Shown here one piece after another: positions 7,012 to 17,455 of a DNA stretch of 64,000 nt. The stretch is from Aquimarina algicola (GTDB taxonomy: Bacteria; Bacteroidota; Bacteroidia; Flavobacteriales; Flavobacteriaceae), in assembly GCF_006443095.1 (NCBI RefSeq), contig NZ_VFWZ01000002.1:248001-312000 (forward strand), in the 5' to 3' direction. Within the stretch, counting starts at the first letter, position 1. Each line of letters begins with the position of its first letter. Position numbers and translations under genes: made by a program. Under the pieces are notes generated by a model, which was given only the letters and a program-made list of their open reading frames with translations, ran no database searches and was not told the origin of the DNA.

Positions 7012-9353
7012 AAAAGTTATTTTTATTTTTTGCGCTTTTAAGTCTTTCTCTTACCATATCAGCTCAGAAAAAATCTTATCAAATAGGAGTGTTATTAGAA
7101 ACTCGAAATGAAATGATTAACACTCAATTAAAAAAACTTCAAAATGAAATCAAAACAGTAGTTGGAGAAGATGCAATTATCATTTTTAATGAAAAAGATA
7201 TATTGATTAATGATTATAAAATTGATATCGCTCAAAAACAATATGATCAGCTGATCAATAATGACGTTGATATCATTCTGGCATTTGGAGTCACGTATAC
7301 AAAAATAATAGCTCAACAAAAAGAACATAAAAAACCGACAATCTTGTTTGGAGCGATTAATAAAGATTTTAATACTGTAGACCTGCCAAAAGAAAAATCA
7401 AATATCGATAATTTCACATATCTGGTAGAACCAGAATCTTATAGAAAAGATCTTGAAAGATTAAAATCATTGACGAACTTCAAAAGAGTTGGGATCATTA
7501 TAGAAAAACAGTTTATAGACTTTTTATCAGTCAATAATACCTTTGATACGATTTTAAAGTCTTTGGATGCAGAATATACGCTGATTCCTTTTGAATCAAT
7601 CTCGGATATCGAATCAAATCTGGATGATGTTGATGCTGTTTATCTTGCAGGTGGTTTTTTTATGAGCGACACAGATGTAAAAAAACTTTCAGACATATTT
7701 ATTGAAAAAAAACTCCCTTCTTTTACCATAAATACGACTAAACAAGTAGAAAAAGGGATCATGGCTACCAATAATCCTAATCGTATTTTTGATCAATTTA
7801 TACGTAGAGTATCACTAACAATTGAGAGATATATCAACGGTACTCCTCTATCTGAAATACCTGTTGCTATTGATTACAAACCACAATTAACACTCAATTA
7901 TAATACTGCAGAGGCGATAGGAATTCCTATAAAATATAGTTTGATTAATGACACAAACTTTATTGGTGAATTTGATAATGTGTTATCAGAAGAAAAGTAT
8001 AGCCTTGTAGAAGCTGTAAATAAAGCTTTAAACAAAAATCTAAATTTACAGGCTTCCAAAAAAAATGTTGAACTTAGTAATCAGGATGTCAAGACAGCCA
8101 AAAGTAATTATTTACCCAATCTTACTGCTAGTGCTACTACTAATCATGTAGATCCGGATGTAGCAGCCTTAGGATTTGGGCAAACTCCAGAATTTCAAAC
8201 CTCGGGAAATCTTACACTACAACAAACTATTTTTTCTGAATCTGCAAATGCCAATATAACTATTCAGAAAAATTTATTGAAAGCCCAACAAGAAACACTT
8301 AATGCAGAATCACTTAATACTATTTTCAATGTTTCAAATGCATACTTCAACACTTTGGCATTAAAAGCGAGTGCACAGATTCAAAAAAGTAATCTTGATC
8401 TGACCAAAAAAAACTATCAAATCGCAGAACAAAATTTTGAAGCCGGGCAATCAAGCAAATCAGATATGCTACGCTTTAGAAGCCAAATGGCACAGAATAC
8501 ACAAACAATGATAGAAGCTGTAAATCAGCTTGAGCAAGGGTTTATCACATTAAATCAATTATTAAACAATCCTGTAGAAACCAAAATCGATATCAATGAT
8601 GTAACATTAGATGATGGGATCTTTAGTGAGTATCAATATGAACAACTTGTAGGATTATTAGATGATCCAACTACAAGAGAACCGTTTATCGAATTCTTAA
8701 TTCAAGAAGCCAAAAACAACTCTCCCGAATTGAAAGCAATAGGTTACAACCTAGATGCTACAGAACGTTCTATCAAACTAAATGGTTCTGGGCGGTTCTT
8801 ACCAACAGTACAATTACAGGGACAGTATAACACCATTTTTGACCGAAGCGGAGAAGGTAGTGATCCTCAACCCGGATTTACCCTACCAAATAACAACTAT
8901 AATATTGGGGTAACAATGTCTATCCCTATATTTAATAGAACACAAACAAATATCAATCGTCAAACTTCGATCATACAAAAAGAACAGTTAAGTATTAATA
9001 GAGAAAACACCGAACTAACAATCAATACTAATATAAGAAACGGTATTCTCAACGTTATTAATCAAATAACCAATATCAGGTTATCCAAAGTTTCTGAAGA
9101 GACCGCAAAAGAAGCATTAGAATTAACTCAGGTATCTTATTCAAAAGGTGCTGTAAATGTAGTGCAACTCATAGATGCTCAAAATAATTATCTAAATGCA
9201 CAATTAGCGAGTATGACTGCAGTATACACATATCTAACTAGTGCATTACAAATAGAACGATTTATAGCCCACTACTTTTTGCTTAGTAGTAAAGAAGAAA
9301 ATAACGCACTTACGCAACGATTTCTTCAGTACCTAAATACAAAAACCAAATAA
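7008..9353 (+). CDS. substrate-binding domain fused to TolC-like outer membrane efflux protein
   Basis: 781 residues, nearly twice the usual TolC size. After a signal peptide (ends TISAQ), residues about 22-310 form a periplasmic-binding-like domain of the ABC_sub_bind type (YQIGVLLETRNE, VDIILAFGVTYTKII, DAVYLAGGFF, INTTKQVEKGIMATNN). Residues about 330-770 are an outer membrane efflux domain with the two TolC-type coiled-coil repeats (LVEAVNKALNKNLNLQASKK, later YNIGVTMSIPIFNRTQTN). It presumably forms the outer membrane channel of the tripartite pump encoded downstream. The fused sensor-like domain is unusual and may bind the substrate in the periplasm. Confidence 0.85.
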   Translation: MKKLFLFFALLSLSLTISAQKKSYQIGVLLETRNEMINTQLKKLQNEIKTVVGEDAIIIFNEKDILINDYKIDIAQKQYDQLINNDVDIILAFGVTYTKIIAQQKEHKKPTILFGAINKDFNTVDLPKEKSNIDNFTYLVEPESYRKDLERLKSLTNFKRVGIIIEKQFIDFLSVNNTFDTILKSLDAEYTLIPFESISDIESNLDDVDAVYLAGGFFMSDTDVKKLSDIFIEKKLPSFTINTTKQVEKGIMATNNPNRIFDQFIRRVSLTIERYINGTPLSEIPVAIDYKPQLTLNYNTAEAIGIPIKYSLINDTNFIGEFDNVLSEEKYSLVEAVNKALNKNLNLQASKKNVELSNQDVKTAKSNYLPNLTASATTNHVDPDVAALGFGQTPEFQTSGNLTLQQTIFSESANANITIQKNLLKAQQETLNAESLNTIFNVSNAYFNTLALKASAQIQKSNLDLTKKNYQIAEQNFEAGQSSKSDMLRFRSQMAQNTQTMIEAVNQLEQGFITLNQLLNNPVETKIDINDVTLDDGIFSEYQYEQLVGLLDDPTTREPFIEFLIQEAKNNSPELKAIGYNLDATERSIKLNGSGRFLPTVQLQGQYNTIFDRSGEGSDPQPGFTLPNNNYNIGVTMSIPIFNRTQTNINRQTSIIQKEQLSINRENTELTINTNIRNGILNVINQITNIRLSKVSEETAKEALELTQVSYSKGAVNVVQLIDAQNNYLNAQLASMTAVYTYLTSALQIERFIAHYFLLSSKEENNALTQRFLQYLNTKTK

Positions 9354-9377
9354 ATCACGATTTTAAAATAATTAACA

Positions 9378-10463
9378 ATGAAACATATAGCCAAAATCAT
9401 AAAAATATCTTTTATCATCATCCTACTGGTATCCTGTACCGAAGAGAAGAAAAAAGAAGAAGTATTTCTAAGACCTGTAAAATCTCAAGAAGTTGGATAC
9501 TTAGGAAATAACAAAATAAGAACCTTCAGTGGTTTTGCAGAAACAGACAAGGTTATAGATTTAAGTTTTAGAAACACTGGAATTATCTCTCAATTTGACA
9601 TCAAATTAGGTCAAAAAGTAAGCAAAGGTCAACTGCTTGCAAAACTAGATAATGTTCAGGCAAGGTTATCCTATGAGCAATCTGTTGCACAATTAAATAC
9701 TGCCGAATCTCAATTAAACACTGCCAAATTAAGCTTAGACAGAGTACGTTCATTATATGAAAAAGAAAGTGCTTCTCTTAGTAATTTTGAATCTGCAAAA
9801 AATGCTTTCAAGACTGCACAACAAAATTATGAATCTGCAAAAAGAGGTGTGGCCATACAACAAGATCAGATCAGCTTCGGCCATTTGTACGCCCCAGAAG
9901 ATGGCATCATCTCTGCAGTTTCTTCAGAGATCAACGAGAACGTATCTCCCGGACAGCCTATAGCAACATTAGATGCAGGAAGAGATATGGAAATTAGCTT
10001 AGGAATACCAGAAAGCACTATTAATGAAGTAAAACAAGGTGATACAGCAGATGTAAGTTTTACAGCATTACCTGGTAAACTTTTTAAAGCAACAATAACA
10101 GAAGTAGCTCCATCAATTTCTGCACAAACAGCTACGTATCCAATAAGAATTACTTTACTAGACTCCACCAAAGACGTCAAAAGTGGTATGGCTGCCAATG
10201 TTACTTTCAATTTTGGGAATACTATTTCTAGTGAAAAAGTAGTCATTGTACCCACAAGTGCTGTAGGCGAAGATCATAACGGAAGATTCGTATTGCTCAT
10301 TGTAGAAGAAGGAGACAACGCAGTGATAAAAAAACAAACTGTAACTACAGGAAATTTGACTACAGAAGGGTTTGAAATCACTTCTGGAGTCAGTGCAGGG
10401 CAACGTATCGCAACTGCAGGATTACAAACATTACTCGACGGACAAAGAGTAAAAATTCAATAA
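9378..10463 (+). CDS. RND efflux periplasmic adaptor (HlyD/AcrA family)
   Basis: 361 residues. Lipoprotein signal (LLVSC, Cys at about residue 20) anchors it to the inner membrane. Barrel-sandwich lipoyl motif (FDIKLGQKVSKGQLLAKLDN), a helical hairpin at about 90-150 (QLNTAESQLNTAK), the second lipoyl half (LYAPEDGIISAVSSEINENV), then beta-barrel and membrane-proximal domains. Lies 24 bp after the TolC fusion and 19 bp before the pump. It should connect the two. Confidence 0.93.
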   Translation: MKHIAKIIKISFIIILLVSCTEEKKKEEVFLRPVKSQEVGYLGNNKIRTFSGFAETDKVIDLSFRNTGIISQFDIKLGQKVSKGQLLAKLDNVQARLSYEQSVAQLNTAESQLNTAKLSLDRVRSLYEKESASLSNFESAKNAFKTAQQNYESAKRGVAIQQDQISFGHLYAPEDGIISAVSSEINENVSPGQPIATLDAGRDMEISLGIPESTINEVKQGDTADVSFTALPGKLFKATITEVAPSISAQTATYPIRITLLDSTKDVKSGMAANVTFNFGNTISSEKVVIVPTSAVGEDHNGRFVLLIVEEGDNAVIKKQTVTTGNLTTEGFEITSGVSAGQRIATAGLQTLLDGQRVKIQ

Positions 10464-10482
10464 ACTATACAAATATTGTATT

Positions 10483-13400
10483 ATGAATTTAGCAAAGTTT
10501 TCAATCGAAAAAAATAGAATTACCCTAATGGTATTAGGAACTATAATTCTAATGGGAATCATTATATATTCTAGTTTATCAAGAGATAGTATGCCTCCTT
10601 ATACCGTAAGGGTTGCCAATATTATTTCAGAGTTTCCGGGAGCAAGCCCAGAACGAATAGAATTATTAGTTACAGATAAAGTTGAAAAAATCGCTCAGGA
10701 ATTGCCTGAACTTAAAGAGGTAAGCAGTACTTCTAGATCAGGACTTTCTGTAGTGACAGTAACACTCAAAGAAGATGTAAAACCTCAAAAGATGCAATCG
10801 GTTTGGGATCGATTACGACGTAAATTAAAAACAATCGAAGGGTTACCGGAAGGAGTCGCACCTTTTTTGGATGATGATGGTGTTGGAGAAGTATATGGTA
10901 TCGTAGTAGGTGTTACTTCTGATGGGTATTCTTATGCAGAAATGAAAGACTATGTCGATGATATCAAAGATGATTTGATCAAAATCCCGGATGCCGCCAA
11001 AGTAATATTGGGTGGTGTACAACAAGAACGTGTATTTATAGAGTTTGATAATGCTCGTTTAAAAGAATATGATATTTCATCATCAAAATTGCAACAAATG
11101 ATATCTGCGACCAATATCTTAAGTTCGGGAGGAGAAATTAATGTTGGTGATGAACGCATCATTCTAGAGCCAACCGGAAATTTTAACTCTATAGAAGATA
11201 TCAATAACATGTTGGTTCCTATAGGAGAAAATAATTCTCAACTCGTTAAACTTGGTGATATCACTTCTATAAGAAAAGGATATATCGATCCATCAATACA
11301 AAAAGTACGTATTAATGGTAAAAATGCAATCTCGTTACACGTTAATCTCAAAAAGAATTCTAATATTATAAAGCTTGGAGAAGATGTAGATGAGACGCTT
11401 TTAAAATGGAAAAAGAAACTCCCTGTAGGACTAGAATTAACAAGAGTTTCATCTCTAGATACTTATATTGATAACAAAGTAAGCAACTTTATCAATAACC
11501 TATTACAATCTATAGGAATTGTTCTTGCTGTTATGCTTATCTTCTTAGGTTTTAGAACAGGTATGATTATCGCGAGCTTAATCCCAATTGTTACAATCAT
11601 GACGCTTATGATTATGGGATTACTAGATGTAGGGTTAAATCAGGTTACCCTTGCCGCTTTGATCATGGCATTAGGTATGCTGGTTGATAATGCTATTGTT
11701 GTTGCAGAAACAGTTATGGTCAAAATAGAACAAGGACTACAACCTAAACAGGCGGCGATAGAAGCCTGCTCAGAACTGTTCATGCCTTTATTAATTTCTA
11801 CACTCACTACATCTGCTGCATTTTTAGCTTTTTATATGTCGCCAACCAATATGGGTGATATTGTAGGGCCTATATTTGTTGTCATCTCAATAGCTTTGCT
11901 ATCGTCCTGGATCATTGCATTAACTATAATCACAATGTTTTGCTATTTATTTTTAAAGGTAAAACCAGCATCTGAGAAAAAAATCAGTTTAATAGACAAG
12001 ATCATCAACAAATTAAAGGTTCGCTACAAAAATCTCATTTTAAAAGCCTTACATCATAAGTTAAAAGTTATCATAACTATTCTGGTTGTTTTTATGATAT
12101 CAATATATGGTTTCTCATATATCCCTTTCTTGTTTTTCCCGGATAGTGACAGAAATATGATTACTGTAGATATCAATTTACCTGAAGGGACAAAAGTCGA
12201 AAGAACAACAGAAATTGTAAAACAAATAGAACAGTTTATGACAGATTCTTTACAGACTAATGAGAATAGAACATCTGGTATAGTAGACTGGTCATCATAT
12301 ATAGGCCAAGGTCCCGAATCTTATGACCTTGGATACTCGCAAGACGAAGCAAATTCGAGCTACTCGCATATTCTTGTAAACACTTCTTCTTTTGAAGTAA
12401 ACAAAACTATGATTGCAAAACTTGACAAATTTGGATTTAACAACTTTCCTAATGCAGATATCAAGGTAAAAGCTCTTGCTGCAGGAGGAGGTACAGTACC
12501 TATAGAAATAAAAGTACAGGGAGAAGATCCTGTTGAGTTATCCAAAATTGCAAATGATGTAAAAAGAAAACTTAATGAAATTTCAGGAACCAAAAATGTA
12601 AAAGATGATTGGGGACCAAAAAGTAAAAAGTTTTTAATTGAAATTGATCAAAATAGAGCTTTGGCTGCAGGAATCAGTAGTCAGGATATCGCTATATCTT
12701 TAAAAACAACTTTAGACGGTTTTCAAACAGGAGAATATAGAGAAGACAATAAGTCAATCCCTATCTTAATGCGAAATGACGAAAGCCAGCAACAAACCCT
12801 TGCTTCTTTAGAAACATTAAATATCTATGCGCAATCAACAGGAAAAAGTGTTCCTTTATTACAAGTAGCATCCATAATACCACAGTGGCAATACGGTAAA
12901 ATCAGGAGATTTAATCTTCGTAGGACCGTTGCTGTTACATCAGAGTTAAGAGAAGGTGGTAATGCCGCAACGATTACAAAAGAAATTACTCCCTGGCTCG
13001 AAGAACAAAAAAAGAATTGGCCAGACGAATATACTTACGAGTTTGGTGGAGACGAAAAAGATACCGCAGAAAACATGGGGTCTGTAATCGGATATTTACC
13101 ACTATCTGCATTTATCATTGTACTGTTGTTAGTCATACAATTTAATTCTTTTAGAAAAATGAGTATGGTTGTTCTTACTATCCCATTGGCTATTATAGGT
13201 GTTGTTGTTGGTCTATTGGTTTTTAGAGAACCATTTGGGTTTATGCCTTTTTTAGGTACTATTTCTTTGGCAGGAATTGTAATCAATAATGCAATTGTAC
13301 TCATTGATAGAATGGAGATTGAACAAAGAGAATTGAATCGAAAAATCGAAGATGCCATTATCACAGCTTGTTTACAACGTTTTAGACCAATTCTACTTGC

Positions 13401-13602
13401 AACTTTTACAACCATATTAGGACTTATTCCTTTGTACTTAAGTGGAGGAGAAATGTGGGAAGGTATGGCTGTAAGCATTATGATAGGATTACTTTTTGGA
13501 ACTGTAATCACATTGATTTTTATCCCTTCATTATATAGCGTACTCTTTAAAGTTAATTACAAAGGTTACACGTTTAACGAAGAACTCCTGAAAGACTCTT
13601 AG
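10483..13602 (+). CDS. RND-family efflux pump permease (AcrB-like)
   Basis: 1039 residues, normal length for an RND pump. Twelve membrane segments in two repeats, each with a large periplasmic loop. The proton-relay region is in TM4: ALIMALGMLVDNAIVVAE carries the acidic residues expected there (one D in LVDN, not the DD pair of AcrB). The second repeat has GTISLAGIVINNAIVLIDR. It imports protons to drive export through the adaptor and TolC fusion. Substrate unknown; solvents, dyes or metabolites are possible. Confidence 0.93.
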   Translation: MNLAKFSIEKNRITLMVLGTIILMGIIIYSSLSRDSMPPYTVRVANIISEFPGASPERIELLVTDKVEKIAQELPELKEVSSTSRSGLSVVTVTLKEDVKPQKMQSVWDRLRRKLKTIEGLPEGVAPFLDDDGVGEVYGIVVGVTSDGYSYAEMKDYVDDIKDDLIKIPDAAKVILGGVQQERVFIEFDNARLKEYDISSSKLQQMISATNILSSGGEINVGDERIILEPTGNFNSIEDINNMLVPIGENNSQLVKLGDITSIRKGYIDPSIQKVRINGKNAISLHVNLKKNSNIIKLGEDVDETLLKWKKKLPVGLELTRVSSLDTYIDNKVSNFINNLLQSIGIVLAVMLIFLGFRTGMIIASLIPIVTIMTLMIMGLLDVGLNQVTLAALIMALGMLVDNAIVVAETVMVKIEQGLQPKQAAIEACSELFMPLLISTLTTSAAFLAFYMSPTNMGDIVGPIFVVISIALLSSWIIALTIITMFCYLFLKVKPASEKKISLIDKIINKLKVRYKNLILKALHHKLKVIITILVVFMISIYGFSYIPFLFFPDSDRNMITVDINLPEGTKVERTTEIVKQIEQFMTDSLQTNENRTSGIVDWSSYIGQGPESYDLGYSQDEANSSYSHILVNTSSFEVNKTMIAKLDKFGFNNFPNADIKVKALAAGGGTVPIEIKVQGEDPVELSKIANDVKRKLNEISGTKNVKDDWGPKSKKFLIEIDQNRALAAGISSQDIAISLKTTLDGFQTGEYREDNKSIPILMRNDESQQQTLASLETLNIYAQSTGKSVPLLQVASIIPQWQYGKIRRFNLRRTVAVTSELREGGNAATITKEITPWLEEQKKNWPDEYTYEFGGDEKDTAENMGSVIGYLPLSAFIIVLLLVIQFNSFRKMSMVVLTIPLAIIGVVVGLLVFREPFGFMPFLGTISLAGIVINNAIVLIDRMEIEQRELNRKIEDAIITACLQRFRPILLATFTTILGLIPLYLSGGEMWEGMAVSIMIGLLFGTVITLIFIPSLYSVLFKVNYKGYTFNEELLKDS

Positions 13603-13626
13603 TCGATAAAAACATAGCTCTATTAG

Positions 13627-13649
13627 TCTGATCATTTGATTAGATCAGA
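13627..13649. repeat. inverted repeat after efflux operon
   Basis: TCTGATC and GATCAGA form a 7-bp stem around a 9-nt spacer between the pump and SDR genes. No T-run follows, so it is not a clear terminator. It could be a weak terminator or a binding site. Confidence 0.4.
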
Positions 13650-13702
13650 ATTGAACACCCTAAAAACAAGGGGAATTTCTAATCACAAATAATTAAAATG
13701 TC

Positions 13703-14530
13703 ATGAAAGTAATAAAGGTAGAAAGAAAAAATGCGCTAATTACCGGATCTTCTGGAGGTATTGGTTCTGCTGTCGCAAGAAATCTGGCAAAAAAAGGATA
13801 TCATCTGATTTTGGTAGATATTAATCGAGAAGATAATGAAGTTCTGGCTTCAGAATTACCTAGTGCTAGAGTAATTACACTTGATCTTACTAATAGAATT
13901 GCGCTTCAAGAGTTTTGTAGAAAAATCCCTCAATTTAATCTTGATATCGCTTTTATCAATGCAGGTGTCATACATCCGGGAGATGTCACTAATATATCAG
14001 AAAAGATAATCGATTTACAACTGGATATTAATCTACGTAGTGCCATATTAATCAATAAAGCCTGCGGAAATTATATGAAAAGTAAAAAGAAAGGTAACAT
14101 TATAAATACTGTATCTACAGGAGGTGTTTTTGGTTTAAAATCAAGTGCAACTTATAGTGCTACCAAATTTGGACTCCGAGGTTTTTTAATGGCGTATCAT
14201 TCAGAATTGAAGCCTTATGGAGTACATGTATCCGGTATTTATTCGGGTGCTGTAGATACACCTATGCTTCTTCATGAAACTTTAAATGGCGGTAGCGCAA
14301 TGAATTTTATAGACAAACCGAGTACCGTTGATGATCTGGTGAAAGCCTTTAATAAAGCATTGAATACCGGTAAATTAGAAATTTATGTTCCTAGTATTAA
14401 TAGTTTTTTTCCAAAAATTTTAGGAGGACTCCTGCCCGGATTTATTCCCAAATTATATCCTACCCTAGAACGTATTGGTAAAAAAGGGCAAAGAAAATAT
14501 TTAAATAGTTTAGAAGAACAAATTATTTAA
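13703..14530 (+). CDS. short-chain dehydrogenase/reductase (SDR)
   Basis: 275 residues. Classical SDR: cofactor motif ITGSSGGIGSAVARNLAKKG, Asp after beta2 (LVDINRE, favouring NAD), NAG motif (AFINAGVIHPGD), catalytic Ser (NTVSTGG) and YSATK (Tyr-x-x-x-Lys). The C-terminal extension after the core is Pro-rich and hydrophobic (LGGLLPGFIPKLYP), which hints at membrane association. Substrate unknown. It follows the pump by 100 bp and precedes a membrane cyclase. Confidence 0.9.
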   Translation: MKVIKVERKNALITGSSGGIGSAVARNLAKKGYHLILVDINREDNEVLASELPSARVITLDLTNRIALQEFCRKIPQFNLDIAFINAGVIHPGDVTNISEKIIDLQLDINLRSAILINKACGNYMKSKKKGNIINTVSTGGVFGLKSSATYSATKFGLRGFLMAYHSELKPYGVHVSGIYSGAVDTPMLLHETLNGGSAMNFIDKPSTVDDLVKAFNKALNTGKLEIYVPSINSFFPKILGGLLPGFIPKLYPTLERIGKKGQRKYLNSLEEQII

Positions 14531-14591
14531 ATCTACATCATACCGATCAAATCAAGAGGAAGTCATTTTTTATATATAAGACCTCATAAGA

Positions 14592-15743
14592 ATGGAAATA
14601 GTAAGTAGAAACCTAAACGAATATCTAAAACATCTGTACAGATCTATAATCTTTTGGACAGTAGCAATGATCTTATTCTCAATATTTAGATATTATGCGT
14701 TAGACGAAGAAATTGGTATTACTATAAAATCTGTATACAATAGTTTTTATAGTAATCATAAAACGATCTTCAGTTACGGTTTTGGTGGATTTCTAGTGGG
14801 TATTCTATATGCCACCATAGAATTTTATTTTGATAAGTTTGTTTCAAGAAGAATTATTCCATTAGGAGTTAATATCCTTATTCAAGGTATCCTTATTTTT
14901 ATTTCGATAATAGTGATTTCATATTTGGTAACTAGGCTCACTATTTCTATAAACAATATTCCTTTTAATTTGAGTCCGTATTGGTGGTATCAAGATCAAT
15001 CTTTTTGGCCTTTATTACTGTATGTATTATTTTCTTCTTATATCTTTTCCATGTTCATTATCATTTCAGAAAAATTCGGAAAAGGGGTGTTTTTTAAAAT
15101 GCTTATAGGAAAGTATAAATACCCAAAAGAAGAAGAACGTATATTTTTATTTCTAGATCTAAAAAGCTCCACTACAATAGCCGAAATTCTCGGACATTTT
15201 AAATACAGCCAATTGATACAAGATTGTTTTTATGACCTAAATGAAGTTGCTCCAAAGTATCAGGCAGAAATTTACCAATACATAGGTGATGAAGCTGTTA
15301 TGTGTTGGCCCTATAAACAAGGGATATCTGGTAATAATTGTGTGAATTTATTTTTTGCATTCAAACAGAAAATTCATTCAAAAAAATCCTTTTATATGAA
15401 AAAATATGGTATTGTTCCAGAATTTAAAGCAGGGATTCATGGAGGAGTACTCATGGTTGCAGAAGTAGGTGTTATTAAAAAAGAACTTGCCTATCATGGC
15501 GATGTAATCAACACCGCTGCGCGTATTCAAGAACAATGTAATGTTCATGATGTATCTATTCTTATTTCAGAAAAATTATTAAGTGATCTCAGTATTGCAC
15601 AATATTATACCCCAAAATTTATGGGTACAGTACTATTGAAAGGAAAAGAAAAAGAAATTAATATTCACACACTTTATCCGGAAAAAGAAATACTTGAAAC
15701 CACTAAAACTAATGTATCATCAATAATGTTTTTGTTTATATGA
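14592..15743 (+). CDS. membrane-bound class III adenylate/guanylate cyclase
   Basis: 383 residues. About four transmembrane segments fill residues 15-160, followed by a class III nucleotide cyclase domain (about 175-370). First metal Asp in FLFLDLKSSTTIAE, second in YIGDEAVMCW, and a dimer-interface region GIHGGVLMVAEVGVIKKELAYHGDVINTAARIQ. Fold and metal ligands look intact, so it probably makes cAMP (or cGMP) inside the cell. The Crp-like proteins in this window could in principle bind the product, but no direct link is visible. Confidence 0.88.
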   Translation: MEIVSRNLNEYLKHLYRSIIFWTVAMILFSIFRYYALDEEIGITIKSVYNSFYSNHKTIFSYGFGGFLVGILYATIEFYFDKFVSRRIIPLGVNILIQGILIFISIIVISYLVTRLTISINNIPFNLSPYWWYQDQSFWPLLLYVLFSSYIFSMFIIISEKFGKGVFFKMLIGKYKYPKEEERIFLFLDLKSSTTIAEILGHFKYSQLIQDCFYDLNEVAPKYQAEIYQYIGDEAVMCWPYKQGISGNNCVNLFFAFKQKIHSKKSFYMKKYGIVPEFKAGIHGGVLMVAEVGVIKKELAYHGDVINTAARIQEQCNVHDVSILISEKLLSDLSIAQYYTPKFMGTVLLKGKEKEINIHTLYPEKEILETTKTNVSSIMFLFI

Positions 15744-15796
15744 ATATCATTACTTAACAAATATCACCCTTAATCAATAAATGTATAACCCTCGAA

Positions 15797-15819
15797 GTGA
15801 TGGTAAAAAAAGCCATCAC
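15797..15819. other. hairpin in nhaD leader
   Basis: GTGATGG and CCATCAC form a perfect 7-bp stem 21 nt upstream of the nhaD start. An A-run follows rather than a T-run, so it is not a terminator on the plus strand. A leader structure affecting translation is possible. Confidence 0.35.
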
Positions 15820-15843
15820 AAAAAATAGTAATTAAATTAAATT

Positions 15844-17313
15844 ATGTTAAAATATTTTCTTGGCAATAGCCCAAAATGGTTTAAAACTATAATCATTGGA
15901 TTTCTGGTCTTTAATATCTTTTCTTACTTTATTTTAGGCCCTACAATAACGGCTTGGTTATTTATAGGAGAGTTTATTTTTACCCTTGCAATGGCGCTTA
16001 AATGTTATCCGCTACAATCCGGTGGATTACTAGCCATAGAAGCATTGGCTTTACATCTTACCACTCCAAAAAATGTATACCACGAGGTAGAGCATAACTT
16101 AGAAGTCATCTTACTTCTGGTGTTTATGGTTGCCGGTATTTACTTTATGAAACCCTTATTAATGTATATTTTTAGTAAGGTTTTTACCAAAATCAAATCC
16201 AAAGTATTACTATCTCTATTATTTGTTTTTTTAGCAGCTTTATTATCTGCATTTCTAGATGCGTTAACGGTTACAGCTGTATTAATTAGTGTAGCAGTTG
16301 GATTTTATGGTGTGTATCATAAAATCCATTCAGGATCTGGAGATTATGACCGAAGCGGAGTATTAGACAAAAAAGAATTGAGCGGAAAAACTTTAGAGCA
16401 GTTCAGAAGTTTCTTAAGAAGTCTTGTCATGCATGGAGTGGTTGGTACTGCGCTTGGCGGGGTTTGTACTTTGGTAGGAGAACCTCAAAATCTATTGATT
16501 GGAGAACAAATGGGGTGGGATTTTATAGAATTTTTCTTAAAAACTGCACCAATATCGATACCTGTACTTATTGCAGGGTTACTTACAACAGTACTTTTAG
16601 AAACTACAGGAATATTTGGTTTTGGAGAGAAACTACCAAAAATTGCAAGAGAAATTATTGAAAACTATACATACGAAGAAGATCGTAATAGATCACATCA
16701 GGCAAAAATGGGGCTAATCATACAAGGAGTATCTGCATTACTTCTTATTGCAGGGTTGGCTTTACATATTGCACCGGTAGGATTTATCGGGTTAGCTTTA
16801 ATCATCGTTCAAACAGCATTTATGGGGATTACAGAAGAACATCAATTAGGCAAAGCTTTTGAAGAAGCACTACCATTTACAGCTCTTATTGTAGTTTTCT
16901 TTGTTATTGTAGCTATGATACATGATCAACACCTATTTAAGCCAATTATCGATTGGGCTTTATCATTAGATCCGGGCACACAACCTTCGATGTTTTATGC
17001 AGCTAATGGCGTATTATCAATGATCAGCGATAATGTTTTTGTAGCAACTGTATATATTAATGAATTAAAAGAAGCTTTTGATCATAAAGTAATCTCTAGA
17101 GAACAATTTGAAAAATTAGCTGTTGCCATTAATACCGGAACAAATTTACCAAGTGTTGCTACTCCTAATGGACAAGCTGCCTTTTTATTTTTATTAACCT
17201 CTTCTCTGGCTCCTTTAATTGGACTGTCTTACACCAAAATGGTAAAAATGGCATTTCCATATACAATAGTATTAGGAGGAGTAGGGTTATTAGGCATTAT
17301 ATTCTTCTTATAA
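15844..17313 (+). CDS. nhaD: NhaD-type sodium:proton antiporter
   Basis: 489 residues with about 12 membrane segments. Family-diagnostic stretches of the NhaD/ion-transporter superfamily are visible: [15 protein letters not shown] (acidic residue in membrane), [38 protein letters not shown] and [21 protein letters not shown]. It exchanges Na+ (or Li+) for H+ across the inner membrane, as expected in a marine bacterium. It stands 100 bp after the cyclase gene and ends at a bidirectional terminator. Confidence 0.93.
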   Translation: MLKYFLGNSPKWFKTIIIGFLVFNIFSYFILGPTITAWLFIGEFIFTLAMALKCYPLQSGGLLAIEALALHLTTPKNVYHEVEHNLEVILLLVFMVAGIYFMKPLLMYIFSKVFTKIKSKVLLSLLFVFLAALLSAFLDALTVTAVLISVAVGFYGVYHKIHSGSGDYDRSGVLDKKELSGKTLEQFRSFLRSLVMHGVVGTALGGVCTLVGEPQNLLIGEQMGWDFIEFFLKTAPISIPVLIAGLLTTVLLETTGIFGFGEKLPKIAREIIENYTYEEDRNRSHQAKMGLIIQGVSALLLIAGLALHIAPVGFIGLALIIVQTAFMGITEEHQLGKAFEEALPFTALIVVFFVIVAMIHDQHLFKPIIDWALSLDPGTQPSMFYAANGVLSMISDNVFVATVYINELKEAFDHKVISREQFEKLAVAINTGTNLPSVATPNGQAAFLFLLTSSLAPLIGLSYTKMVKMAFPYTIVLGGVGLLGIIFFL

Positions 17314-17377
17314 TCATGAGTAATTAAAGATATTATCTAAGAATATCTTAGATCGATACCCCCATCCCCCCAAAGTT

Positions 17378-17420
17378 AGAAAGCCTGAGTATTTTGATGT
17401 TCGACTCAGGCTTTCTTTTA
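17378..17420. terminator. bidirectional rho-independent terminator
   Basis: A 13-bp stem (AGAAAGCCTGAGT / ACTCAGGCTTTCT) with a loop of about 11 nt is followed by a T-rich tract. It lies between convergent nhaD and the RNA repair operon and can serve both. Confidence 0.85.
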
Positions 17421-17455
17421 GTTTTTATAATTAGAGGATATCAAAATGCAACCTT

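Noticed and set aside
10158-13511. Antisense ORFs within the RND operon
   Set aside because: Shadows of strongly coding plus-strand genes.
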